Assembly: GCF_023053635.1 (NCBI RefSeq)
Contig: NC_086180.1
Span: 7,259,206 to 7,323,205 of the forward strand
DNA length: 64,000 nucleotides
Source: Elgaria multicarinata webbii
Lineage: Eukaryota > Chordata > Lepidosauria > Squamata > Anguidae
Direction: 5' to 3'
Of this stretch, positions 56,216 to 64,000 are shown piece by piece (the stretch's first letter is position 1; each line of letters begins with the position of its first letter). Made by a program: the position numbers and the translations under genes. A model generated the notes under the pieces. That model did not search any database. It had not been told where the DNA came from and saw nothing but the letters and a program-made list of their open reading frames with translations.

Positions 56216-56830
56216 TTGCTGGTGGTTGAAGTTATCCATTAATAGAAGTATAGCTTCGAAATCACGGGAGGTACTGGTTCCTCTCTATTTGGCCCTGGTT
56301 AGGCTTCATCTAGAGTATTGCGTCCAGTTCTGGGCTCCACAATTCAAGAAGGACACAGACAAGCTGGAGCGTGTTCAGAGGAGGGCAACCAGGATGATCA
56401 GGGGTGTGGAAACAAAGCCCTATGAAGAGAGACTGAAAGAACTGGGCAGGTTTAAGCCTGGAGAAGAGAAGATTGAGGGGAGACATGAAAGCACTCTTCA
56501 AATACTTAAAAGGTTGTCACACAGAGGAGGGCCAGGATCTCTTCTCGATCCTCCCAGAGTGCAGGACACAGAATAACGGGCTCAAGTTAAAGGAAGCCAG
56601 ATTCCAGCTGGACGTCAGGAAAAACTTCCTGACTGTTAGAGCAGTATGACAATGGAATCAGTTACCTAGGGAGGTGGTGGGCTCTCCCACACTAGAGGCC
56701 TTCAAGAGGCAGCTGGACAACCATCTGTCAGGGATGCTTTAGGGTGGATTCCTGCATTGAGCAGGGAGTTGGACTCAATGGCCTTGTAGGCCCCTTCCAA
56801 CTCTGCTATTCTATGATTCTATGATTGCCC
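56216..56830 (+). mobile_element. CR1 LINE 3' end in MAVS intron 1
   Basis: It codes [37 protein letters not shown] and, after a shift, the C-terminal [10 protein letters not shown] region. The tail reads 'tctatgattctatgatt'. It is closely related to 63020-63648. Confidence 0.85.
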
Positions 56831-56911
56831 CCACCGTGAAGTTGCTTCTCAAGAAATGGAAGAGTTGGGTTTAATGAACATGACTTCCATAACCTTATTG
56901 TAACTGACTAT

Positions 56912-57710
56912 AGGCTCATCTACACCAAGCAGGATATTCCACTATGAAAATGTTATATAAAAGGCAGGATCTACACTACTGTTTTATAGTGGTACTGAAG
57001 TGCACTGACAACTTTTGGGGCCCATGATACACCTACACCAAGAAGGATATTGCACTATGAAAGTGGTATGAAAGTGGTATATGGTATGTGTCAATGGGCC
57101 CCAACAGTTGTCAGTGCACTTCAATACTGCTATAAAGCAGTAGTGAGGCTCCAGCCTTTTATATACTGCTTTCATGCTGCTTTTATAGCGGAATATCCTG
57201 CTTGGTGTAGATGAGTCCTGACAGTCCAGCTTTATTCAAACATGTCACCAGTTGCTTTACCTTTACATTTCTCATGAAGTGAGTGAGCAGTCTTTAAGTG
57301 CGGAAGAGTTTCCTTCCTTCCTTTGTGAACCCTGTTGAAAAGGATTTGGAAAAGTACTGTGATTCTACATGATACCGTAGATTCTAAGGGCTCATCTACA
57401 CCAAGCAGGATATTCCACTATGAAAGTGGTATGAAGGTGGTATATAAAAGCCAGGAGCCACACTACATAGAGGCATTGAAGTGCACTGACAACTGTTGGG
57501 GCCCATGACATATACCATATACTGCTTTCATACCACTTTCTTTAGTGTTATATCCTGCTTGGTGTAGATGTGTCCTGGGCCCCAACAGTTGTCAGTGCAC
57601 TTCAGTACCGCTATAAAGCAGTAGTGTGGCTCCTGTCTTTTTTATACCGCTTTCATACTGCTTTCATAGTGGAATATCCTGCTTGGTGTAGATGAGCCCT
57701 GATTTTCTTA
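56912..57710. mobile_element. Nested hAT-like MITEs in MAVS intron 1
   Basis: The terminus 'ctcatctacaccaagcagga' or its mirror 'tcctgcttggtgtagatgag' occurs at about 56914, 57028, 57198, 57390, 57553 and 57682. The centre 'ggccccaacagttgtcagtg' occurs at least three times. Several copies of about 250-300 bp appear inserted into or beside one another. Confidence 0.7.
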
Positions 57711-57810
57711 GTGAGAATATCTCCTGTGTTGCCTTCTACTTCATCACACTCCTCCTCCTCCATTGATGAAATACCTGGCTGATTGTGGTCACTAATGGAA
57801 GACAGTAGAG

Positions 57811-58340
57811 TCAGTCTAAATGAAACTCTTCCAACAAGAAATCAAATAGTGGTTGTGGGATTTGTGTTGTTTTCCATGAATATTTAAGCTGGTATGCATC
57901 CTCAAATTCATTGTCAAGATTGAAATCAGTTTCCAGGAGCGATTGTCTAATACGCTGGGCAGCATCCTTCAAAACGTTAACTGCCATTTCATCAGCATTT
58001 AGTGTAGAGAAGTAGACAAGGATGGAATGATTTCTTTCTGTTGGCTTGGAAATCCTAATTTTGTCACCAAATAGTTTCAACATGTAAAGTTTCACTTCTT
58101 TATTTGTTATGAGAGCTTCTCCTGACTTTTTATTTACAAAACTACAGATTTAACTGAGTGTTAGACCATAGCCACTGTCCAGAAGTTCTTGAAGAAGTGG
58201 TTTAACATCCTCCATTGCTTGAACTTTGGATGATGTGCTTTCCTCATCATCCTGACTCTCACTTTGCTGGCTTTGCTTCTTAAATCTTTGAAGTTAGGCT
58301 TCAAGACACAGCTTCTGGTTGTAGAAATCAGCACCAAAGA
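57811..58340 (-). pseudogene. Decayed coding remnant of unknown family
   Basis: On the minus strand a 94-codon frame (58095-57811) with no low-complexity bias reads KLFGDKIRISKPTERNHSIL and ends PQPLFDFLLEEFHLD. Upstream in the same frame, after one stop (about 58149-58151), a further stretch continues with an acidic part (SESQDDEESTSS) and DVKPLLQELLDSG. The blocks look like a once continuous protein. I do not recognise the family; a DNA-transposon or other mobile-element ORF is the best guess because it lies in intron DNA full of such elements. Confidence 0.4.
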
Positions 58341-58469
58341 AAGCAGACTCATCTTCAAGTAAGGTCCCATGGCAAGTGGCCCTAATGAGAAAAGGAGTCC
58401 AAGATGGGTGGGAGTTTCTAAAAAAAAATGAAATTTTAAAGGCACAATTTTACAAACAATTCCAACAAG

Positions 58470-59060
58470 GAAAGAAGATAGAAGACAACAGAAGAAACCA
58501 ATGCAGCTCTACAAAAAGCTTAGAGGTGACGTGAAAAGAAAAAAGGAAGGCCAGGCTACAAAAGAAGAGTGCAGGAATGACATCAGGAAGGCTAATGCTG
58601 AGAAGGAGCTGAGGCTAGCGAGGGATGCTAAAAGCAACAAAAAAGCTTTCTCCAGGTATGTGCATAGTAAAAGATAGGGGAAAGAAATGGTGGTTCAGCT
58701 ACTCAATGAGGATGGCAAATTGATAACAGATGACAAAGAAAAGGCAGAGGTGCTCAATTCCTACTTTGCCTCAGTCTTCTCCCAAAAGTGGGACTATGAA
58801 CCACCTGGCAAAAATGAAGTACAGGTTGAAGGGACAGGGTTGCAGCTTGAGAATGATAAACAAATGGCCAAGGAACACCTAATTTCTTTGAATGAGTTCA
58901 GATCTCCAGGGCCCGATGAACTGCATCCTAGAGTAATGAAGGAGCTAGCGGAAGAACTCTTGGAACCGCTGTCTACTATCTTTGTGAAATCATGGAGGAT
59001 AGGTGAAGTGCTGGTTGTCTAATATTGTCCCTGTCTTCAAAAAGGGGGAACTTGAGAGCT
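58470..59060 (+). mobile_element. CR1 LINE fragment, N-terminal RT region
   Basis: The frame 58687-59022 codes the CR1 pre-RT and RT start: NEDGKLITDDKEKAEVLNSY, FASVFSQ, RSPGPDELHPRVMKELAEEL and LSTIFVKSWRIGEV. An upstream part codes KEECRNDIRKANAEKEL. It stops shortly after 'cctgtcttcaaaaaggggga' (the FKKG motif). Confidence 0.85.
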
Positions 59061-59284
59061 ACAGCCTGCCGCTACACTGAACTGTTGACCAACACAAACA
59101 CACAATCCACAGTAAATGAGAATTTTAAGTCTATGAAAAGCTTCACAGTACTTTTCATTTACTACTTTCTGAGTAATCCAAAGTCCAGTTAGGAGAGAGT
59201 CCATGTGCAGAGGGCTTTCTGAGTCCCAGACGGCGATGGATCCAAACAGCGAGGAGTTTTGGGCCATGCAAGCAAAATGTTCCT

Positions 59285-59400
59285 AGCAATACTAGGAACA
59301 CTTCGATACCACTATAAAGCAGTAGTGTGGTTCCTGCCTTTTATATACCGCTTTCATACCACTTTCATAGTGGAATATCTGCTTGGTGTAGATGAGCCCC
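59285..59400. mobile_element. hAT-like MITE fragment
   Basis: 'cgataccactataaagcagt' to 'tgcttggtgtagatgagccc' is the right half of the MITE clustered at 56.9-57.7 kb. Confidence 0.65.
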
Positions 59401-59604
59401 TGGTCTGCTTTTGTTGGAGTTTATATATCATTTTTAGAAAAGCATATTTTCATATATGACATTTCATTGAAATTGATATATTCAAATCTATGCAGCTACA
59501 ATTTTTTCCTCTTTCAGTTTTATTTTGTTTTGTAAAGTTTTACAACATTTTTTTTTAAAAAAAGAAAATCTTTATTGCTGTTGTATTGTGTGTTTTTTTA
59601 ATAA

Positions 59605-59718
59605 TTTTATGTACACCAGGTGAGGATCCCTTCAGGATGAAAGCACGGTTGGACTAGATGACCTTGTAGGCCCCTTCCAACTCTGCTATTCTATGATTCT
59701 ATGATTCTATGAAACATA
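59605..59718 (+). repeat. CR1 3' tail
   Basis: 'ggactagatgaccttgtagg' to three units of 'attctatg' is the CR1 3' terminus. It lies 160 bp before MAVS exon 2. Confidence 0.75.
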
Positions 59719-59893
59719 TTGAGCAAAATAAATAAATAAGATGGTTTGCCTCTCCTGACTTAGTTTTAAGGGAGAAATGCCTCTGCTTTAGCTATGTGTT
59801 TCTTTTTCAAGTGCATTGTGAATTGGACTTCTGATCATGTTCATGAGACAATAACAGCTTCTTTCTTCTTATTGTTCTAGTCACTAGCTGAAG

Positions 59894-60010
59894 ATGGGCT
59901 TTGCTGAGGAAAAATTAATAAAGTATATTAATAAAAACTTGCGAAAGTTCGAGTGCATCCGCGTGGAGCAATTACTGCTGCATCTGCCTTGCCTCACTGA
60001 AATGGACAAG
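59894..60010 (+). CDS. MAVS: MAVS coding exon (exon 2), residues 1-39
   Basis: The acceptor 'ttcttattgttctag' ends at 59880. 13 bp of 5' UTR precede the ATG at 59894. The donor gtaact is at 60011. The exon codes CARD helices 1 to about 2. Confidence 0.92.
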
Positions 60011-62764
60011 GTAACTATTAAGGAATAATTTTTTCCTGCTACTGCTGATGCGTAGGGTCGAGACCGCTGCGGGGGGTGTCTTTGGGCCAGCTTTCCCCAA
60101 AATAGTGCTGTCAACATTGGTTGGACTACAACTCCCATTAACCCTTTGGTCGTGCTGGCTGAGAATGGTGGGAGTTGTAGTTCAACGCAACTGGAGGGCA
60201 CTGGGTTGGAGAAGGCCGGCGTAGGCAATACTGGGCTAAATGGATCCGTGCTCTGACTCAGTATAATGTTCAGCTTCCTGGAATATTTTTTTTAAAATAA
60301 ATCAGATTTGACTGATGACTGTGAAGTTGTGCTTGAGCATATGAGCAATCCCTGGTGAAATTAGGTGTTCCTGGTCAGTTGTCAGAGGATGGGGCTTGAT
60401 TGCCGTTCCCAGGGCCTTGCCCCTCCCCTTTTTTAACAGACAGAATAAATTACGCAAAATCAAATCAAATTTTATTTGCACCAAGCCATTGGCCATTGCA
60501 ATTTAGAACAATTAACTGGACATAAGGCGTAAAACAGACAATAAATGTCCTGAGTTCCAGGAAAAAAACCAAAGTCCTTAACATATAAAACTCTGTGTCT
60601 CCAAGCAAATAAAAAAAATAAATACAGTTAAGGCTAAAATTATATAATTTAAAACCCAGGGTGTAATTGCAGCCCTCATTTTAATAGCATTTGCAGTTTT
60701 TGCTGTAACAATCCTGTTGGAATCCTCAAGAAGAAAGTTCACATAATAATCAGTTGAACGCCCTGGATAAGGCATTCAACTGAGTATTTCTGTACAAAGA
60801 GCAAAATAGCAGCACGTGGGCAATGGTTTCAGTGTTACCATCTCCACAGATAAATTACGCAAAATAGTAAGAACTGCAGAACAAATTGTGTGATCTCCAT
60901 AGTTCACAAAGTTGCAGAATTCAGCTCTAAATGTCACAGAACTGCAGTTACCTTCATACACTTTTTTTTAAAAGGGCAACACACACAATTTACACCTGCT
61001 GTTTATCCTGGGATAATATTGAGGTCGGCCCTATGGGGCCACATGACGCACAGCTGAGCCCAGGGTGAACCGGGGACGACCACTCCGTTCTCCTGGGTTA
61101 TCGGGCACTGCCGTTATCAAAATTTCCCCCACACACCTCTCGAGGCAATCCTGAGGTCCGTAGGTGGTGTGGGTCTCCCCTCCCAAAGCCATCACTGTTC
61201 CATACAGTCTAGCTGCTGCATTTTGCACTAGCTGCAATTTCTGTGTTGTCTTCAAGGGCAGCCCCACGTAGAGTGCATTGCAGTAGTCTAATCGGAAAGT
61301 GACCAGTGCATGCACTACTGTGGCTATGTTGTCCCTGTCCAGGAAAGGCCGTAGCTGGCGGATCAGCCGAAGCTGATCCCAAGTACTCCATGCCACAGAG
61401 TGAGTTCCCTGCCTTCTGGATGTGTTTAATGGCATGTTCAAGTGTTAAAAGTGCTTCTTGTAAATTATCTTGTTAGGATTGCAACAATCGTGAAAGGTAG
61501 ACCGGTAATTATTATGTACGCTATTGCAGATGGTAGTAGTGTAGGGGCTGAGGCAGAGAGAGAGTAGCTTGCCTAAGGCCACCTAGTGAGTTCATGGCAG
61601 AGCCTAAATTTGAATTAGGAACTTCCTGATTTGTAGCACCAGTCTTTTAGTCACCGCACCACATCAGCTGTCCTTGTGCTATGCCAGCTTAAAGTGGCAC
61701 TTGCACATTTGTACAGCTATATGTTCGCCCTTTCGTTTATTTTAAAAATAGCAACATATAGCTTTAAAACAGTTGCAAAATTGCTTGGGTTATTGCGGGG
61801 TTAGGAGGCTAGTGTCATGTATGCCCCTACTGCTCCTGTGTTGGGAGCAGGTGGCGCAGGTAATCAATCAGAAACAGATTCTGATTCAGAAGATGCCAAG
61901 CCAGTGGGGGAGGAAGTTCACAAGGGAGAGCCTCCAGTTGCAAATGCCCCCTTCCAGAGTCTATCTCCTCAAGGTCAGATCCTATGCTCTCAGGAGACAG
62001 GGGGTCAACTTCCGGGGGTGAACATTCAGAAACATTACTTGATGCTAGGAATCGCCAGAAGTTAAAACATTCAGCGAGATTAGCAGCAAAGAGACAGCTG
62101 GAGAGATTGCATGAGAAGTCGTCTACGCATCCTCCACCTTGAAACTGGGGACATTTGAAAAGCCTTTTCTTTCCTTTGAACAGTCAATTGTTTTGCTTAG
62201 TTTGCATAGCGTTGCCTAGGGAGAATTTTCCCTGAAAAGTGCCTAGTTTGTGTTACAGAAGTGTTAATTACTTGCAATAAAGCTTTGTAGATTGGCCTAA
62301 GAACTTTCCTTAGTTTTGTCTCCTTGGGGACGCCTGAGCAGCTATAGCACACGACAGCTAGTTGACTTCACAGGTACTGGCAAATCAGTGCCTTCCAAAG
62401 TTGGCTGTTCCCTGGTTAGTGGTGCATTTGAACTGAACGCAGCAAGAACGCTTCTGAACCATCCCTGCTGTTCTAGAAATGTTACACCGTTACACCCGTA
62501 TTCATGTTTTAGATTTATTCACTAGCTTCAGCGGGGCTCTTTTTCGCCTTCTCCTGAAGCCTGCATTTGCCTGTTCCCCCTATTTATAGCAAGAGATTAA
62601 AGCGCACGTGGCCAAAAGCGGGAACAATATTTCTGTGTGGGAGCTCTTTCAACGCCTGCAGATCAGGGAAAACTGGGTGTGGCAACTCTTAGATGCTCTC
62701 GAAGAGGACAACATGGGACACCTAGCTCGTGAGCTACGAGAAGTTTACAACTCCCACCTGCTCC
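59894..62764 (+). CDS. MAVS: MAVS, N-terminal CARD exons (gene continues past the window)
   Basis: MAVS is the mitochondrial outer-membrane adaptor that RIG-I and MDA5 engage by CARD-CARD contact to trigger interferon signalling. Coding exons 59894-60010 and 62590-62764 splice in phase (AAG|CAA) to 97 residues plus one base. They start MGFAEEKLIKYINKNL and include LPCLTEMD, SVWELFQRLQIRENWVW and LARELREVYNSH. These align throughout with the human MAVS CARD (MPFAEDKTYKYI..., GWVEYF..., LADEVASVYQSY). The start is fixed by the family N-terminus and lies 13 bp inside exon 2. The Pro-rich region, TRAF sites and C-terminal anchor must lie further right. No defect is seen. Confidence 0.92.
61150..61441 (-). 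mobile_element. L2 LINE fragment
   Basis: The minus strand codes DQLRLIRQLRPFLDRDNIAT and FRLDYCNALYVGLPLKTTQK, close to the L2 at 3231-4754. Confidence 0.8.
61545..61668. mobile_element. MIR-like SINE remnant
   Basis: 'agcttgcctaaggccaccta' ... 'catggcagagcctaaatttg' ... 'gtcaccgcaccacatcagct' follows the MIR core and 3' pattern. It is old and diverged. Confidence 0.65.
61800..62350 (+). mobile_element. Possible LTR-retroelement fossil fragment (C-terminal coding end plus LTR-like tail)
   Basis: A coding-like start, rich in Ser/Asp/Glu (NQSETDSDSEDAKPVGEEV), gives way to a non-coding part with 'cttgcaataaagctttgtag', an LTR-type polyadenylation site. Broken and old; the family was not identified and the ends are not fixed. 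Confidence 0.35.
62590..62764 (+). CDS. MAVS: MAVS coding exon (exon 3), residues 40-97
   Basis: The acceptor 'cctatttatag' is followed by 175 bp coding QEIKAHVAKSGNNISVWELF onward. The donor gtaagt is at 62765 and the exon ends at phase 1. It completes the CARD. A (TTTC)n tract starts about 10 bp into the next intron. Confidence 0.92.
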
Positions 62765-62773
62765 GTAAGTTGC

Positions 62774-62774
<1 letters not shown>

Positions 62775-62816
<42 letters not shown>

Positions 62817-62818
62817 TC
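62775..62818 (+). repeat. (CTTT)n microsatellite beside the MAVS exon 3 donor
   Basis: About 11 CTTT units lie directly downstream of gtaagttgcc. They form a pyrimidine-rich run close to a splice donor and are likely length-variable. Confidence 0.9.
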
Positions 62819-63019
62819 GCAAGCGGTAGCCGCTTTACCTTCTCAGGAGAGTGGAGGACTTCAGGTTTGCTGAAGGGCAGTAATCTAAAGCTTTGAAATG
62901 CACGAACAAAGCAGGCATGTACGGGCTGATACAGGTTGCCTTGGCCAACATGGCACGTTGCTTGGGGTAACCTCTAGGTTGGAGTGTTGTGACATGCTGT
63001 GATATGTTGTGACATGTTG

Positions 63020-63648
63020 TGATATAGCTGCAAGAAAGGCAAATGCTATTTTGGGCTGCATTAATAGAAGTATAGCTTCCAAATCACGTGAGGTACTGGT
63101 TCCTCTCTATTCGGCCCTGGTTAGGCCTCATCTAGAGTATTGCGTCCAGTTCTGGGCTCCACAATTCAAGAAGGAGGCAGACAAGCTTTAGCGTGTTCAG
63201 AGGAGGGCAACCAGGATGATCAGGGGTCTGGAAACAAAGCTCTAGGAAGAGAGACTGAACAAACTGGGCCTGTTTAGCCTGGAGAAGAGAAGATTGAGGG
63301 GAGACATGATAGCACTCTTCAAATACTTAAAAGGTTGCCACACAGAGGAGGGCCAGGATCTCTTCTCGATCCTCCCAGAGTGCAGGACACGGAATAACGG
63401 GCTCAAGTTAAAGGAAGCCAGATTCCAGCTGGACATCAGGAAAAACTTCCTGACTGTTAGAGCAGTACGACAATGGAATCAGTTGCCTGGTGAGGTTGTG
63501 GCCTCTCCCACACTAGAGGCCTTGAAGAAGCAGCTGGACAAGCATCTGTCAGGGATGCTTTAAGGTGGATTCCTGCTTTGAGCAGGGGGTTGGACTTGAT
63601 GGCCTTGTAGGCCCCTTCCAACTCTCCTATTCTATGATTCTATGCGCC
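63020..63648 (+). mobile_element. CR1 LINE 3' end in MAVS intron 3
   Basis: It codes [38 protein letters not shown], then [20 protein letters not shown] and LDKHLSGML in a second frame. The tail ends 'ctattctatgattctatg'. Confidence 0.88.
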
Positions 63649-64000
63649 TTTGACCACCATTCAGGAAGTTTTGCTCAGGGGTAAGCAGTGTGATGGCCTC
63701 CTTGCAGATGTTTCGCAGCAGTGCTGGGGCTGGCTGGGACTGGCGGGAGTTGGCATTCTCCTTCTGCTGCCCCCCGAGCTCTTGTTTTCCATAGTGACTG
63801 GAGCTACTTTAGTTAGTTTTGGGGGTAATTCAAAGTGCTGGTGTTGCTCTATCAAGAGATCACAGATTGCATCCTGGGTACCTTAAACGCTGTCTTCTCC
63901 CACACGTGCCTTCGCTCACCATGACATGTCTTAAGATCATCTGGGGACAGAACCGGCCCTACCATTAGGCAGAGTGAGGTGGTCGCCTCAGACGGCAAAT
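63649..64000. other. MAVS intron 3, unassigned end of window
   Basis: No exon is recognised. The last 70 bp ('ggccctaccattaggcagag', 'gtggtcgcctcag') are the start of a common interspersed repeat cut by the window edge. Confidence 0.4.

Larger units (their letters stand above)
60011..62589. other. MAVS intron 2, repeat content
   Basis: 60110-60225 holds an inverted 'ctacaactcccattaaccct' / 'gggagttgtagtt' repeat (hAT-like MITE remnant). 60450-60790 is the reversed 3' end of an unclassified LINE beginning 'aaatcaaatcaaattttatt'. 61150-61441 is an L2 piece, 61545-61665 is MIR-like, and 61800-62350 is LTR-element-like. Confidence 0.5.

Noticed and set aside
62608-62829. 73-residue frame reading through the MAVS exon 3 donor into the (CTTT)n tract
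   Set aside because: The C-terminal Phe-Leu-Ser repeat is microsatellite translation; the exon ends at 62764.
1-64000. CRISPR arrays, operons or prokaryote-type defence islands
   Set aside because: The tandem repeats are microsatellites and a transposon array. Spliced genes, SINEs and LINEs show a vertebrate nuclear genome.

Overview
The window is a vertebrate nuclear segment, most likely from a squamate (lizard-type) genome. The evidence is a tRNA-derived SINE with a BovB-type 3' half (Sauria SINE), reptilian CR1, L2 and L1 LINEs side by side, and two spliced host gene families whose proteins match vertebrate AADACL4 and MAVS. All gene calls come from reading exons, splice sites and motifs; no database was searched.

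Host genes. (1) An AADACL4-like carboxylesterase, copy A: exons 2-4 at 5488-5704, 7109-7172 and 10047-10821 (+); its exon 1 is not visible and probably lies left of the window. (2) A complete AADACL4-like copy B: exons 23306-23482, 26741-26957, 28426-28489 and 31444-32218 (+), 410 aa. The two copies sit in a segmental tandem duplication (about 1030-11980 and 23866-33360) with very similar introns. (3) The 5' half of MAVS (+): a CpG-rich promoter and non-coding exon 1 near 53.8-54.2 kb, then two exons (59894-60010, 62590-62764) coding the N-terminal CARD. The rest of the gene lies beyond the right edge.

Mobile DNA, left to right. A 1.44-kb TIR element with an internal array of about 153 bp is present in both duplicated copies, and an inverted relative lies at 12.1-12.8 kb. 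An L2 LINE (3.2-4.75 kb) is found only in copy A. The spacer between the copies (12-23 kb) holds CR1, a palindromic MITE, an L2 3' end, an endonuclease-bearing LINE fragment, a Ty1/copia fossil with a clear 5' LTR and initiator-tRNA-type primer site, and a Harbinger-type MITE. The last two split a duplicated copy of the AADACL4 promoter/leader.

From 33.4 to 44.4 kb elements are nested. A nearly intact 6-kb L1 sits in an L2, with 16-bp target duplications. A second L2 is split by an LTR fossil (Gmr1-like, SCAN-like gag) with 5-bp target duplications. From 44.4 to 53.6 kb there are CR1 tails, an L1 3' half, further L2s and a hAT-type element with 8-bp target duplications. The MAVS introns hold palindromic MITEs, a 127-bp hairpin, a probable solo LTR, CR1s, hAT-like MITEs, a decayed unknown ORF and a MIR-like SINE.

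No RNA genes, CRISPR arrays or operon-like systems are present. The main points of interest are the AADACL4 duplication with a changed nucleophile-elbow residue, the AADACL4-MAVS adjacency, the inverted CCAAT palindrome in the MAVS promoter, the SCAN-like gag fossil and the array-bearing TIR element.
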